NCBI RefSeq assembly: GCF_014279995.1
Contig: NZ_CP047935.1
Coordinates: 3,183,494 to 3,247,493 of the forward strand
DNA length: 64,000 bases
Direction: 5' to 3'
Source: Synechococcus sp. BIOS-E4-1
GTDB lineage: Bacteria; Cyanobacteriota; Cyanobacteriia; PCC-6307; Cyanobiaceae
Shown here: in pieces, positions 24,901-33,908 of the stretch
Layout: each line of letters starts with the position of its first letter
How positions within the stretch are numbered: the first letter of the stretch is position 1
Translations under genes and position numbers: made by a program
Notes under the pieces: model-generated
Seen by the model: the letters and a program-made list of their open reading frames with translations, nothing else
Database searches by the model: none
Told to the model about the DNA's origin: nothing

Positions 24901-24994
24901 GCCCCCTCGACTCCTTCAAGATCACAGCCCTACTGGTGAACCCCACTACACAGCTCTGGTGTAGACCCCACGAGATTCTAGTGAGACTCTGGTG
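24901..24994 (-). promoter_or_regulatory. Regulatory array of TTCACCAG-like boxes upstream of the 24866 gene
   Basis: TGGTG-type cores, plus-strand reading, start at 24934, 24957, 24979 (variant TAGTG) and 24990. The spacings of 23, 22 and 11 bases are identical to those of the array at 15181-15237. The 27-base block 24901-24927 is also shared, and a GGGG/CCCC hairpin lies between the array and the start codon. Shared spacing points to one DNA-binding protein controlling both genes. Confidence 0.65.
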
Positions 24995-25014
24995 ATTGGG
25001 TCAGAACACGGTGG

Positions 25015-25071
25015 TTGAGAGGGCTCAGCTGACCAGGAAGCCGGTGACGCCAAGGCTCCAGGGCAGCAAAA
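25015..25071. repeat. Sequence downstream of tRNA-Val, duplicated at 24171-24226
   Basis: This is the partner of the repeat at 24171-24226, in direct orientation. It directly follows the tRNA-Val terminator in the direction of tRNA transcription. Confidence 0.7.
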
Positions 25072-25091
25072 ACCACGCCGAGTGGCGGGTG
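25068..25091 (-). terminator. Likely terminator of tRNA-Val
   Basis: An imperfect GC-rich stem (CACGCC paired with GGCG-GTG, one bulge) followed on the minus strand by five T. A decayed equivalent is visible at about 19108-19130 beside the older tRNA remnant. Confidence 0.5.
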
Positions 25092-25123
25092 AGGATTCGC
25101 TGAGATGCGTTGCGGTGACTGAT

Positions 25124-25194
25124 GGGCGATACGGGGATCGAACCTGTGACAATCTCCTTGTAAGGGAGGTGCTCTACCGCTGAGCTAATCGCCC
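25124..25194 (-). tRNA. tRNA-Val (anticodon UAC)
   Basis: A 71-nucleotide cloverleaf. The acceptor stem is GGGCGAT/ATCGCCC, the D arm GCTC..GAGC, and the anticodon loop CTTACAA with anticodon TAC closed by CTCC/GGAG. The T arm is ACAGG-TTCGATC-CCCGT. The C27-A43 position and one T-stem pair are mismatched. CCA is not encoded. It decodes GUA and, by wobble, GUG and others. It is the intact target of the island whose partial copies lie at 19163 and 19830. Confidence 0.95.
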
Positions 25195-25249
25195 GGTGAG
25201 ACGATTCTGCCTGATCGAGGCAGGCTGGAGCAGCTCAACACCCATTGAT

Positions 25250-25762
25250 GTGGCCTCAGGCCAAGACCATGACCGGGCCACCCTGGCCTGGTGCCTGCCC
25301 GTTGGCCTACTGACGAGCTGCTGGCTGGGATGGATCAACGGTGCTCTAACAGCGCTGGCCTTCCTGGTGGGAGGCCTCTGGCTGTCACCAGACCTTGACG
25401 TGCGCTCGACCGCCCTCAGGCGCTGGGGAGTACTGGGTGGAATCTGGTGGCCCTATCGGCGGCTGCTTCCGCATCGATCCCTCTTATCCCACGGCCCCCT
25501 GATCGGCATGACACTGCGCTTGGCATGGCTGTCAGCCCTGATGCTGCTGAGCTGGACAGCCACTGCATCGCTGTTGTCCCCTGCCATTCCAACTCCATCC
25601 CAGGCATGGCCAGACCTGCTCACAACCTTGAGAGAACATCCCCGAACTTGGATCGGCGTCCTGGTGGGTCTGGAAAGCAGCGTTTGGCTGCATCTGATTC
25701 TGGATGGGGATCCACTGCCTGCGGAGTGGTCAAAACCATGGCGCAGGCATCGACGTCGATGA
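25250..25762 (+). CDS. DUF2227 putative metal-binding membrane protein
   Basis: A 170-residue protein from the GTG at 25250 (ASGQDHDRATL follows); an earlier GTG at 25196 would sit against the tRNA and is rejected. The family hallmarks are the N-terminal DHD, SPDLDVRS near 47-54, and the histidines in LLPHRSLLSHG near 80-90. There are three hydrophobic stretches. Known members are predicted metal-binding proteins without an assigned role. It begins 55 bases from tRNA-Val and is followed by mazG. Confidence 0.8.
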   Translation: MASGQDHDRATLAWCLPVGLLTSCWLGWINGALTALAFLVGGLWLSPDLDVRSTALRRWGVLGGIWWPYRRLLPHRSLLSHGPLIGMTLRLAWLSALMLLSWTATASLLSPAIPTPSQAWPDLLTTLREHPRTWIGVLVGLESSVWLHLILDGDPLPAEWSKPWRRHRRR

Positions 25763-25791
25763 GAGGGTGTCCACAACCTTTTGTGGTTTCC

Positions 25792-26646
25792 ATGGCCTCA
25801 GGCTCCGAAATGACCCAGCACCAGGACCCCCTGCGCCAGCTGGAGGGATTGGTGGCACGGTTACGCGATCCTGAAGAAGGTTGCCCCTGGGACCTCGAAC
25901 AGACCCACCAGTCATTGACCCCCTACGTGCTGGAGGAAGCCCATGAGGTGGCCGATGCAATCCGTCATGGCGATGACAAGCACTTGAAGGAGGAGCTCGG
26001 TGACCTGCTGTTGCAGGTGGTGCTTCATGCCCGCATCGCCGAAGAAGACAGACGATTCGATCTCAATGCTGTGGCAGTCGGCATCAGCGAGAAACTGATT
26101 CGCCGCCATCCCCATGTTTTCGCTGACGCCGAAGCCCGCGACAGTGCAGCTGTTCGCATCAGCTGGGAGGCCATCAAGGCGCAGGAAAGAGCAGAAGCAA
26201 AAGCTGCCGCGAACTCGACCTCTCCCCTCAGCGATCAGCTCGCCGAAAAGGTACGTGGACAGCCGGCCCTCTCTGGAGCGATGACCATCTCCAAAAAAGC
26301 CGCAAAGGCCGGCTTCGAATGGGCGGACATGACCGGTGTCTGGAGCAAGGTGAACGAGGAACTCGAAGAGCTCAAGGAAGCCGTTGCCTCAGGCGACAGG
26401 GCCCATGCCCAGGAGGAGCTTGGGGATGTGTTGTTCACCCTGGTGAATGTGGCTCGCTGGTGTGAGATCAGTCCGGAGGAAGGACTGGCAGGAACCAATC
26501 ACCGCTTCCTGGATCGCTTTTCACGGGTCGAAGCAGCCTTGGGCGGTGATCTCCACGGGCACAGCATTCAGGAACTGGAGGGGCTTTGGCAGCAGGCCAA
26601 ACAAGCCATCCGGAGCCAGAGCGCGTCTCAAGATCAGGGAAGCTGA
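25792..26646 (+). CDS. mazG: Nucleoside triphosphate pyrophosphohydrolase MazG
   Basis: A 284-residue, two-domain MazG. It hydrolyses (d)NTPs to NMP and pyrophosphate, cleaning up aberrant nucleotides and influencing ppGpp levels. The first domain carries EEAHE and EELGD (metal-binding EExxE and ExxD), and the second repeat has NEELEELKEAV and EELGDVLFTLVN. The conserved start region RLRDPEEGCPWDLEQTHQ is intact. The start could be the ATG at 25792 or 25810; the open frame extends further upstream but overlaps the previous gene. Confidence 0.95.
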   Translation: MASGSEMTQHQDPLRQLEGLVARLRDPEEGCPWDLEQTHQSLTPYVLEEAHEVADAIRHGDDKHLKEELGDLLLQVVLHARIAEEDRRFDLNAVAVGISEKLIRRHPHVFADAEARDSAAVRISWEAIKAQERAEAKAAANSTSPLSDQLAEKVRGQPALSGAMTISKKAAKAGFEWADMTGVWSKVNEELEELKEAVASGDRAHAQEELGDVLFTLVNVARWCEISPEEGLAGTNHRFLDRFSRVEAALGGDLHGHSIQELEGLWQQAKQAIRSQSASQDQGS

Positions 26647-27387
26647 TCAGCTGAGTTCCCTCTCCAAGAAACCAGTGAGCTCTGTCCAGGCCTGATCAGC
26701 ACACTGCGGATCCCACCGCTCGCCGTCATCGCGCATGAAGGTGTGGTTCGCCTCATAAACAATGGATTCGTGCCGCAGGTGAGGGATCGCCGCGAGCGTC
26801 GCAAGAATCACTTCCCTGGCTTCGCCAGGGACATGGGGATCGAGCCGGCCGAAGATCGTGAGCAGAGCCCCCTGGATCTCTGCAGCCCGTTGCAATGAAT
26901 CAGCCGTTTCCAGACCGAGTTTGCCGTCCTGAAGACCGGTGGGATAGATGCACACACTGGCCCTGACCTGCGGCAGGAGCGCAGCACGAAAGGCAAGATG
27001 ACCTCCGATGCAGAAGCCAACGGCCCCAAGGCGACCGCTATCCACATCCGCATTCTCAGCCAGCCAGGCCAATGTCGCCGACGCATCGGCGTCATAGGCC
27101 GCGATTGACGTGTGCGCAGCGTTGTCGTTGCCTCGCAATCGGCCGATGGGATCAGGCTCGATCACTGAGCCGATCAGCTCACGGCGATGGAAGATCTCCG
27201 GCGCAGCGACCACATAGCCATAGCCGGCAAGACGATCAGCAAGACGGGTGATCGGCGCACCGAGCTGATAAATATCCGAATAAAACAGGATGCCCGGCCA
27301 GCGACCATCGCTCTGGGGCCGCACAACGTGCAGGCGCATCAAGCTTTTGTCGACGGTCAGGCCCACAGTGTCTTTGCGTATCTGCAC
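26647..27387 (-). CDS. Dienelactone hydrolase family protein
   Basis: A 246-residue alpha/beta hydrolase with catalytic Cys126 in GFCIGG, Asp183 (GRLDPHVP) and His215 (EANHTFMRD), the Cys-His-Asp triad of dienelactone hydrolases. The nucleophile is Cys where most hydrolases have Ser. It is cytoplasmic and the substrate is unknown; such proteins in cyanobacteria are rarely in aromatic degradation pathways. The stop lies one base from the convergent mazG stop. Confidence 0.92.
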   Translation of the reverse strand: MQIRKDTVGLTVDKSLMRLHVVRPQSDGRWPGILFYSDIYQLGAPITRLADRLAGYGYVVAAPEIFHRRELIGSVIEPDPIGRLRGNDNAAHTSIAAYDADASATLAWLAENADVDSGRLGAVGFCIGGHLAFRAALLPQVRASVCIYPTGLQDGKLGLETADSLQRAAEIQGALLTIFGRLDPHVPGEAREVILATLAAIPHLRHESIVYEANHTFMRDDGERWDPQCADQAWTELTGFLERELS

Positions 27388-27441
27388 GATGATCAGCGAC
27401 GTTGCGCGGACCGTAGACAGAAACCAGCTCTGAGGCCTGGA

Positions 27442-27618
27442 TCAATCGTGAGCAGCGATCGTGCCTTCCGTTGTGCCCCAGAGATGGCGCTTGACCTGGT
27501 CGGCTTCGCGGATGATGGCGCGCGCCTGATCACGGGTTGTGCAGCTCCGCGCCCCTTCTTCCAGACGCATCAGGTTGACCAATTCCGCTGCGGGGTGTTG
27601 ATCATGAAATTGATTCAT
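27442..27618 (-). CDS. Small conserved-looking hypothetical protein, 58 residues
   Basis: A 58-residue ORF starting MNQFHDQHPAAELVNLMR, all helical and hydrophilic, ending GTTEGTIAAHD. A strong ribosome-binding site (GGAGGTGG) sits 4-11 bases before the ATG at 27618, which makes it one of the better supported small genes here. It stands between the dienelactone hydrolase gene (same strand, downstream) and arfB. The function is unknown. Confidence 0.7.
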   Translation of the reverse strand: MNQFHDQHPAAELVNLMRLEEGARSCTTRDQARAIIREADQVKRHLWGTTEGTIAAHD

Positions 27619-27682
27619 CAATCCACCTCCAAGACAGCTTGGTTAACCGCACCTTAATCAAGCAATCCATCTGAACCAACCC

Positions 27683-28117
27683 TTAGTCATCCAGTGAGGG
27701 CCGGCCTTGGCGACGACGTTTGAGTTCGCTGCGCCTGCCTTTGGCCTCCAATCTCCGTTTGACTGCAGCACGTCCTGGACGTGTGGGCCTGCGCTTCGGC
27801 GGCGGCGGCTTGAGCCCCTCCCTCAACAAATCGGCCAGTCGCGCCATGGCCCTCTGACGGTTCTGCCACTGCGAAAGCTCCTCAGCCGCAACCACCCGCA
27901 GGCAATTCCCCTCCAGACGCGACGCCAAATGCTCACGCAGGCGGGCCTTGCGAAAGGGACCCAGAGCCTGGGAACTCTCCAGGTCAAATCGCAGCTCCAC
28001 TCTGGAATCGGTGGTGTTCACAGCCTGCCCACCCGGACCAGAGGACCGGGAAAACCGCCACTGCAGCTCAGCGGCTGGGATCACCAAACGGTCGTTGATC
28101 GGCAGATCCTGAATCAC
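27683..28117 (-). CDS. arfB: Alternative ribosome-rescue factor ArfB (peptidyl-tRNA hydrolase, GGQ)
   Basis: A 144-residue class I release-factor-like protein. The catalytic GGQ is at 29-31 within SRSSGPGGQAVNTTDSRVEL. A long basic C-terminal tail (PKRRPTRPGRAAVKRRLEAK) enters the mRNA channel of stalled ribosomes. It hydrolyses peptidyl-tRNA on non-stop complexes without needing a codon. The size matches ArfB (YaeJ) rather than RF1/RF2. It is divergent from speE. Confidence 0.95.
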   Translation of the reverse strand: MIQDLPINDRLVIPAAELQWRFSRSSGPGGQAVNTTDSRVELRFDLESSQALGPFRKARLREHLASRLEGNCLRVVAAEELSQWQNRQRAMARLADLLREGLKPPPPKRRPTRPGRAAVKRRLEAKGRRSELKRRRQGRPSLDD

Positions 28118-28227
28118 GCGCCGACTCCGACGAGCACTGGAGGTGGTAACAGCAGTCTGCGTCCGCTCCGCGCAAACGATGAGCCAACGCTGTTCTTAGC
28201 TGGAGGAAGGATTCCTCCACAACCTTC

Positions 28228-29091
28228 ATGACCAAGGCATCCCCGGCCACAGGCCGCTGGATCGATGAACACCATGAAGGGGTTCGTTATGGACTCACTG
28301 GACAGGTGCTGGTGGATGAAGAGAGCAGCTTCCAGCGCATCACCGTGATCGAGAGCGAGCGCTATGGCAGAGGCTTGCTGCTGGACGGTTGCTGGATGAC
28401 CGCCGAGCACCAGGAACGGCACTACCACGAAGCACTGGTGCATCCGGCTCTTTGCAGTGCCGCGGCCATTGAACGCGTCCTGGTCATCGGCGGTGGCGAC
28501 GGCGGCACTGCTCGCGAATGCCTTCGCCATCCGGGCGTGCGACATCTCGACATGGTGGAGATCGATGGCCGGGTGGTGGAACTCAGCCAGAAGCATCTGG
28601 CTTGCATTGGTGGAGGCTGCTGGCAGGACCCCCGCTTTCACCTGACGGTGGGAGATGGCATTGCCTGGGCAGCGGACTGCACTAAAGCCAGCTACGACGT
28701 GGTGATCGTGGACGGTTCCGATCCGGCAGGTCCGGCCGAAGGTTTGTTCAACCGCAGCTTCTTCGAGCACTGCCGGCGCATCCTCAGGCCGGGAGGCATC
28801 TTCGCCACCCAGAGCGAATCACCTGAGGCCTTCCGGCAGGTTCACATCGATATCGTTCGGCTGCTGAGGGATGTGTTCGGCCATGCCGATCCCCTTTACG
28901 GCTGGGTGCCGATGTATCCCAGCGGTTGGTGGAGCTGGACTTTCGCTGCGGTGGAGGGCCCCCGCTACCGAAAAGCCATTGTGGAGCGAGCGGCCAACAT
29001 CGCCGCAGGCTGCGAAATCTGGAGCCCTCGCTGGCAAGCCGGTGCCTTTGAAGCGATACCTGCCTTCATCGAACGGGAGCTCTTGGCGTGA
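28228..29091 (+). CDS. speE: Spermidine synthase
   Basis: A 287-residue aminopropyltransferase that makes spermidine from putrescine and decarboxylated S-adenosylmethionine. The nucleotide-binding loop GGGDGG is at 88-93, the catalytic [13 protein letters not shown] follows near 160-172, and HYHEAL (66-71) is conserved. It overlaps speB by four bases (GTGA), so polyamine genes are coupled. The gene order synthase-agmatinase is common in cyanobacteria. Confidence 0.95.
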   Translation: MTKASPATGRWIDEHHEGVRYGLTGQVLVDEESSFQRITVIESERYGRGLLLDGCWMTAEHQERHYHEALVHPALCSAAAIERVLVIGGGDGGTARECLRHPGVRHLDMVEIDGRVVELSQKHLACIGGGCWQDPRFHLTVGDGIAWAADCTKASYDVVIVDGSDPAGPAEGLFNRSFFEHCRRILRPGGIFATQSESPEAFRQVHIDIVRLLRDVFGHADPLYGWVPMYPSGWWSWTFAAVEGPRYRKAIVERAANIAAGCEIWSPRWQAGAFEAIPAFIERELLA

Positions 29092-29954
29092 GCATCCCGG
29101 TCCATTCACTGTTTGACCGGGAGGGAGCGGTCTACATGGGCGCGAGCCGGGATCCGAACGGCTGCAAGGTAGGCCTGTTCGGCGTGCCCTACGACGGCAC
29201 AACATCCTTCAGGCCAGGCACCCGTTTCGGACCCTCAGCAGTACGGGATGTGAGTGCTGGCCTTGAGACCTACTGCCCCCAGCTTGACCTTGACCTCGAG
29301 ACCATGGCCTACGCCGACCTTGGAGCGGTTGATATCCCCTTTGGCGCCGCTGAACCCGTGGTGGAGGCCGTTCACAAGGCCACGATCCATGCCTTGGACC
29401 TGCAGCTCAAGCCCTTGATGCTGGGTGGTGAGCACTCCATCAGCTCCGGAGCGGTGGCTGCTGTCGCCGAACGACATCCTGATCTGGCACTGGTGCAGCT
29501 GGATGCCCACGCAGATCTCCGCGATGAATGGCTGGGATCTCGCTTTAGCCACGCCTGCGCCATGCGACGCTGCCTGGAGGTGCTTCCCAGTCGGGAGCTG
29601 CTGCAGATCGCCATTCGCAGCGGTACCAGGGAGGAATTCTCGGAACTGCACAGCAGCAACCGCCTGGTCCCCTTCGATCAGATGGGCTCACGTCTGCAGA
29701 ATTTGCGCGGCAAGCCTCTTTATCTGACCGTTGACCTTGACTGGTTTGACCCGGCCGTGATTCCTGGCACAGGGACCCCTGAACCAGGTGGCTTTCTCTG
29801 GCAACACTTCGCCGAACTGATAAGCGAATTACGCCATCACAACCTCGTCGGAGCCGATGTTGTCGAACTGGCTCCTCAACTGGACCCGAGTGGCATCAGC
29901 AGCGTTCTGGCAGCCAAGGTGACCCGCAGCCTGCTGTTGCTGATGGCTCAGTAG
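29088..29954 (+). CDS. speB: Agmatinase
   Basis: A 288-residue ureohydrolase converting agmatine to putrescine and urea. The dinuclear manganese ligands are visible: [14 protein letters not shown], and [20 protein letters not shown]. It starts with a GTG that overlaps the speE stop. The urea it releases could feed the urease encoded 30 kb away, an inference from pathway logic. The arginine/agmatine preference rests on the [10 protein letters not shown] context typical of SpeB. Confidence 0.93.
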   Translation: MSIPVHSLFDREGAVYMGASRDPNGCKVGLFGVPYDGTTSFRPGTRFGPSAVRDVSAGLETYCPQLDLDLETMAYADLGAVDIPFGAAEPVVEAVHKATIHALDLQLKPLMLGGEHSISSGAVAAVAERHPDLALVQLDAHADLRDEWLGSRFSHACAMRRCLEVLPSRELLQIAIRSGTREEFSELHSSNRLVPFDQMGSRLQNLRGKPLYLTVDLDWFDPAVIPGTGTPEPGGFLWQHFAELISELRHHNLVGADVVELAPQLDPSGISSVLAAKVTRSLLLLMAQ

Positions 29955-30346
29955 AAGTGAGCAGCTTCCAGACGCTGCTGCCGCAGTCGTCGGTGCTGAC
30001 CGCTGAGCAGACTGAGCACGAGTGTGGGATGCCCGTGAATCAACTCCAGAAAACTGTTGCGATCCAGTCGAAGAACGTGAACCGGAGTGATCGCTCGCGC
30101 TGTTCGGCTGTGATGGGCGTCTTCCGCCACCAGGTCTTCGTAGAAGAACACTTCTCCATCGCCATAGCGAAGGCGGTCACGACCACCGGTCGTGAGCTCC
30201 ACCAGCCCGCGTTCAATCGCGTAGAGAGCAGTCGCCGATTCACCCCGTTCAAACAGGATGCTGCCCGTGGGCAGCAACAACTGATCAACGTTGCGATGTT
30301 CAGCGATCAGCTGAACAGCGGTCGGCATGGATGTGGAGACCGACAA
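29948..30346 (-). CDS. Single-domain cyclic-nucleotide-binding (CRP-like sensor) protein
   Basis: A 132-residue protein made of one cNMP-binding beta-roll (LPTGSILFERGESATALYAI through GEVFFYEDL) and a C-terminal helix (LVLSLLSGQHRRLRQQRLE). There is no helix-turn-helix domain, so it is not a DNA-binding CRP. The cAMP-contacting RxSA motif is not clear (HHSRTARAI is the nearest match), so ligand binding is doubtful. It may work as a stand-alone sensor or partner protein. The 3' end overlaps speB by seven bases. Confidence 0.85.
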   Translation of the reverse strand: MSVSTSMPTAVQLIAEHRNVDQLLLPTGSILFERGESATALYAIERGLVELTTGGRDRLRYGDGEVFFYEDLVAEDAHHSRTARAITPVHVLRLDRNSFLELIHGHPTLVLSLLSGQHRRLRQQRLEAAHFY

Positions 30347-30837
30347 CGGAGACGCAAATAATCATCAGTCTCTTCATTGTTGCGACCGATTCAAGGGGTG
30401 TTGTAACTGAAACGACACACCATCTTTGTTCACAAGACCTGGGCTGGCTCTTCGGATTGACCAAGACCATCCAGGGAAGATCCCAGGTCCAGCTGTCGAT
30501 CACCTCCGACCAAAGGCTGATCGGAGGACACGAGGCCAGGAAGCACCGGAGCACGCGCTGTCCAGTGATGGCACCAGATCACCCGTGCAAGCTCAACGTG
30601 CACCGTCAGATTGCGCAACCTGCACCATCCGCCTCCCCCACCACCCTGGGCAGGGATGCAGTGCTGACAGGACTGGCAGGAAGACTTGGACAGAAGGCAC
30701 TCTGAACGGAGGAGTTCAAGCTAAGGACGCTTTCCGTAGCGGTCGACGCTGATGACTCAATCTGCGGCTTTGCTTCCACTTCCAACGCAAACCGGAACTG
30801 CATCCATAGGATCCGCTGTGAACGCCTGATCTCCGTC
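30347..30837. other. Intergenic region of about 490 bases, no gene assigned
   Basis: Several frames are open on both strands (for example 30430-30618 minus and a plus-strand frame ending at 30705), but none has a convincing start, ribosome-binding site or recognised family. The last 130 bases are the presumed leader of gcvT. I looked for a glycine riboswitch and saw no clear tandem aptamer. Confidence 0.4.
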
Positions 30838-31941
30838 ATGGATCTGCAACGCACGCCGCTTCATGACCTCTGCCGAGAAGCCAAGGGCCGCATGGTTCCT
30901 TTTGCTGGCTGGGACATGGCGGTGCAATTCTCGGGGTTGATCGCCGAACACAAAGCCGTGCGTGAAGGCGTGGGCATGTTCGACATCTCCCACATGGGCG
31001 TGCTTCGGATCGAAGGCAGCAATCCCAAGGACGCACTCCAGACTCTGGTGCCAACAGACCTGCACCGGATCGGTGTGGGGCAGGCCTGCTACACCGTGCT
31101 GCTGAATGACAACGGCGGCATCCGTGACGACCTGATCGTCTACGACCAGGGGGAAGCGGCATCCGGCGACGGCACCGTGCTGGTGGTGATCAATGCTGCC
31201 TGCGCTGACAGCGACACGGCCTGGCTGAAACAGCAGCTGGAACCGCGAGGTCTCAGTGTTCAAGATGAAAAGCGGGATGGCGTGCTGCTCGCCCTGCAGG
31301 GTCCAAAGGCGATTGGGATTCTCGAAAAACTGAGCGGGGAGTCACTGCACGAGCTACCCCGCTTTGGCCATCGCCTGCTGCAACTGCAAGGGCTCAGCGA
31401 ACAGGTGTTCTGCGCCCGAACCGGCTACACGGGAGAAGACGGTGCTGAACTGCTGCTGAGCCGGGCAGACGGACGCAAACTCTGGGCGCAACTGCTGGAC
31501 CTGGATGTGGTGCCCTGCGGCCTGGGAGCACGCGACACCCTGCGTCTTGAGGCCGCCATGCACCTTTATGGCCAAGATATGAACGCCAACACCAACCCGT
31601 TTGAAGCAGGCCTGGGTTGGCTGGTCCACCTCGAGATGCCTCAGGACTTCATCGGCCGAGACGCTCTGGAGCAGGTCGCCGCCCATGGAGTCTCCCGGCG
31701 GCTGGTGGGGCTGAAGCTGCAAGGACGAGCCATCGCCCGCCATGACTACCCGGTGCTGCACAACGGTGAAAAGGTGGGAGTGGTCACCAGCGGCAGCTGG
31801 TCACCCACCCTGGAGGAGGCCATCGCCCTTGCCCTCGTACCCAAGGAACTGGCGAAAGTCGGCAGCGAACTTGGTGTGGAGATCCGAGGGCAGGTGCAAC
31901 CGGCCACTGTGGTGAAGCGACCCTTCTACCGACGTGGTTAA
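30838..31941 (+). CDS. gcvT: Glycine cleavage system T protein (aminomethyltransferase)
   Basis: A 367-residue folate enzyme that transfers the aminomethyl carbon of glycine to tetrahydrofolate, needed for photorespiratory glycine turnover. Family motifs are PFAGWDMAVQFSGLIAEH (22-39), MFDISHMGVLRIEG (50-63) and CGLGARDTLRLEAAMHLYGQ (about 225-244). The length is normal. It stands directly upstream of aspS on the same strand with a 48-base gap. The other gcv genes are not in the window. Confidence 0.96.
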   Translation: MDLQRTPLHDLCREAKGRMVPFAGWDMAVQFSGLIAEHKAVREGVGMFDISHMGVLRIEGSNPKDALQTLVPTDLHRIGVGQACYTVLLNDNGGIRDDLIVYDQGEAASGDGTVLVVINAACADSDTAWLKQQLEPRGLSVQDEKRDGVLLALQGPKAIGILEKLSGESLHELPRFGHRLLQLQGLSEQVFCARTGYTGEDGAELLLSRADGRKLWAQLLDLDVVPCGLGARDTLRLEAAMHLYGQDMNANTNPFEAGLGWLVHLEMPQDFIGRDALEQVAAHGVSRRLVGLKLQGRAIARHDYPVLHNGEKVGVVTSGSWSPTLEEAIALALVPKELAKVGSELGVEIRGQVQPATVVKRPFYRRG

Positions 31942-31989
31942 AAGGGCCCGGGCTATGGGAAACTCGCCTGTCACCAGCTGATAAATCCC

Positions 31990-33825
31990 ATGCGCAGCAA
32001 CGGTTGCGGCGACCTGCGCAAGCAGCACATTGATAAGCAGGTGCAGCTGTGCGGCTGGGTAGATCGACGCCGCGACCACGGCGGTGTGATTTTCATTGAC
32101 CTGCGCGACCGCAGCGGCACCGTGCAGATCACCGTGGACCCCGACCTGGGTACTGAGGCTTTTGCTGTGGCCGAACATCTGCGCAGCGAAACCGTGCTGC
32201 AGGTGAACGGCAAGGTGCGAGCCCGGCCGGCCGAATCCCTCAACGACAAGCTGGCGACGGGCTCAGTGGAAGTGCTGGCCAGCGGCATCACGGTGTTGAA
32301 CAGCGTGAAAGGAAACCTTCCCTTCCCCGTCTCCGTGCACGACGAGGAAAACACCCGAGAAGAGCTGCGACTGCGTCACCGCTATCTGGATCTGCGCCGC
32401 AAGCGCATGAACGACAACCTGCGCCTGCGGGCCCAGACCATCCAGGCCGCCCGCCGCTACCTGGAAGACGAAGGCTTCATCGAGGTGGAGACACCGGTGC
32501 TCACGCGCTCAACCCCCGAAGGCGCGCGCGACTACGTACTCCCAAGCCGCGTCTGCGGCGGCGATTGGTTCGCCCTGCCGCAATCCCCCCAGCTGTTCAA
32601 ACAGCTGCTGATGGTGGGTGGCATCGAGCGCTATTACCAGGTGGCCCGCTGCTTCCGCGACGAAGACCTGCGTGCCGACCGCCAGCCGGAGTTCACCCAG
32701 CTGGACATCGAAATGAGCTTCATGGATCAAGAGCAGATCCTCGAGCTCAACGAATCACTGATCTGCGCCATCTGGAAGGCCGTGAAGGGCATCGAGCTGC
32801 CGCGGCCCTTCCCCCGCATGACCTGGCATGAGGCCATGGAGCGCTACGGCACCGACAGGCCCGACACCCGTTACGGCATGGAGCTGGTGAGCGTTTCGGA
32901 CATCGTCAAGGACATGGGCTTCAAGGTGTTCAGCGGTGCAGTGAAATCCGGCGGATCGGTGAAGTGCATCGCTGTCCCCGGCGGCAACGATGCGGTGAGC
33001 AACGTGCGGATCAAGCCCGGCGGCGACGTGTTCAGCGAAGCCCAGAAAGCCGGTGCCGGTGGCCTGGCCTTCATCCGCGTGCGCGACGGTGGCGAAATCG
33101 ACACGATCGGTGCGATCAAGGACAATCTCAGCGATGCGCAGAAGCAGGAGCTGCTCAGTCGCACCGGAGCCCAACCAGGCACGCTGCTGTTATTCGGTGC
33201 CGGTGACACCGCCACGGTGAACAAGGCCCTCGACCGGGTGCGTCAATACCTCGCCAAAGAGCTGGGCATGGTCCAACCCGACAGGGAGAACGACCAGTGG
33301 AACTTCCTCTGGGTCGTGGATTTCCCGATGTTCGAGTTCAACAGTGATGAGAATCGTTTTGAGGCTCTGCATCACCCCTTCTGCGCTCCCAACGCCGAAG
33401 ACCTGGGCAACGACCCCTCGAAGTGGGCCCAGACACTGCCGGAAGCCCGCGCTCAGGCTTACGACCTCGTGCTCAACGGGCTCGAACTCGGTGGTGGCTC
33501 GTTGCGCATCCATGACTCGGCCCTGCAGCGACAGGTGTTACAGACCGTGGGTCTGCCCCTGGAGGAAGCCCAGGAGCAGTTCGGCTTCCTGATGGATGCC
33601 CTGGATGTCGGAGCTCCCCCCCACGGAGGCCTGGCCTTCGGCGTCGACCGGATGGTGATGCTGCTGGCAGGCGAGGAATCGATCCGCGACACGATCGCCT
33701 TCCCCAAGACCCAGCAGGCGCGTTGTCTGATGACCAACGCTCCCGGCGGTGTTGCCGACAAACAGCTTGAGGAGCTGCATGTGGCCAGCACCTGGGTGGA
33801 AGAGAACGACGAGACCGCGAACTAG
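31990..33825 (+). CDS. aspS: Aspartyl-tRNA synthetase, bacterial type
   Basis: A 611-residue class IIb synthetase: N-terminal OB-fold anticodon domain, catalytic core with motif 2 ([20 protein letters not shown]) and motif 3 ([15 protein letters not shown]), and the bacterial GAD insertion between them. Length is normal for the bacterial form. The ATG lies at the family start ([10 protein letters not shown]). It may charge tRNA-Asn as well if a GatCAB route is used, which cannot be judged here. Confidence 0.97.
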   Translation: MRSNGCGDLRKQHIDKQVQLCGWVDRRRDHGGVIFIDLRDRSGTVQITVDPDLGTEAFAVAEHLRSETVLQVNGKVRARPAESLNDKLATGSVEVLASGITVLNSVKGNLPFPVSVHDEENTREELRLRHRYLDLRRKRMNDNLRLRAQTIQAARRYLEDEGFIEVETPVLTRSTPEGARDYVLPSRVCGGDWFALPQSPQLFKQLLMVGGIERYYQVARCFRDEDLRADRQPEFTQLDIEMSFMDQEQILELNESLICAIWKAVKGIELPRPFPRMTWHEAMERYGTDRPDTRYGMELVSVSDIVKDMGFKVFSGAVKSGGSVKCIAVPGGNDAVSNVRIKPGGDVFSEAQKAGAGGLAFIRVRDGGEIDTIGAIKDNLSDAQKQELLSRTGAQPGTLLLFGAGDTATVNKALDRVRQYLAKELGMVQPDRENDQWNFLWVVDFPMFEFNSDENRFEALHHPFCAPNAEDLGNDPSKWAQTLPEARAQAYDLVLNGLELGGGSLRIHDSALQRQVLQTVGLPLEEAQEQFGFLMDALDVGAPPHGGLAFGVDRMVMLLAGEESIRDTIAFPKTQQARCLMTNAPGGVADKQLEELHVASTWVEENDETAN

Positions 33826-33908
33826 AACCCGAACAGAAACCAGCGGTTCGGAGCACTGGGCTCTCAAAGCATCAACCCTGGAAGGACTGTGAGCCATTCA
33901 GGGTTTCC

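Larger units (their letters stand above)
19137..25194. mobile_element. Degenerate genomic island at tRNA-Val
   Basis: The island runs from partial copies of tRNA-Val (19163 and 19830) to the intact tRNA gene at 25124-25194. All copies are in the same orientation, as expected for attL/attR of tRNA-targeting tyrosine recombinases. Cargo includes AT-rich genes, micro-ORFs, a decayed Nif11 RiPP precursor, a double-glycine peptide and a DMT permease. No integrase gene is present within the span, so it is a remnant or was mobilised in trans. Such islands are frequent in marine picocyanobacteria. Confidence 0.65.

Noticed and set aside
25447-25791. mazG frame extending 115 codons upstream
   Set aside because: It overlaps the DUF2227 gene in another frame, and the conserved MazG sequence starts after 25792.
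30347-30837. Possible glycine riboswitch before gcvT
   Set aside because: No recognisable tandem glycine aptamer core or conserved stems were seen by eye in the leader.
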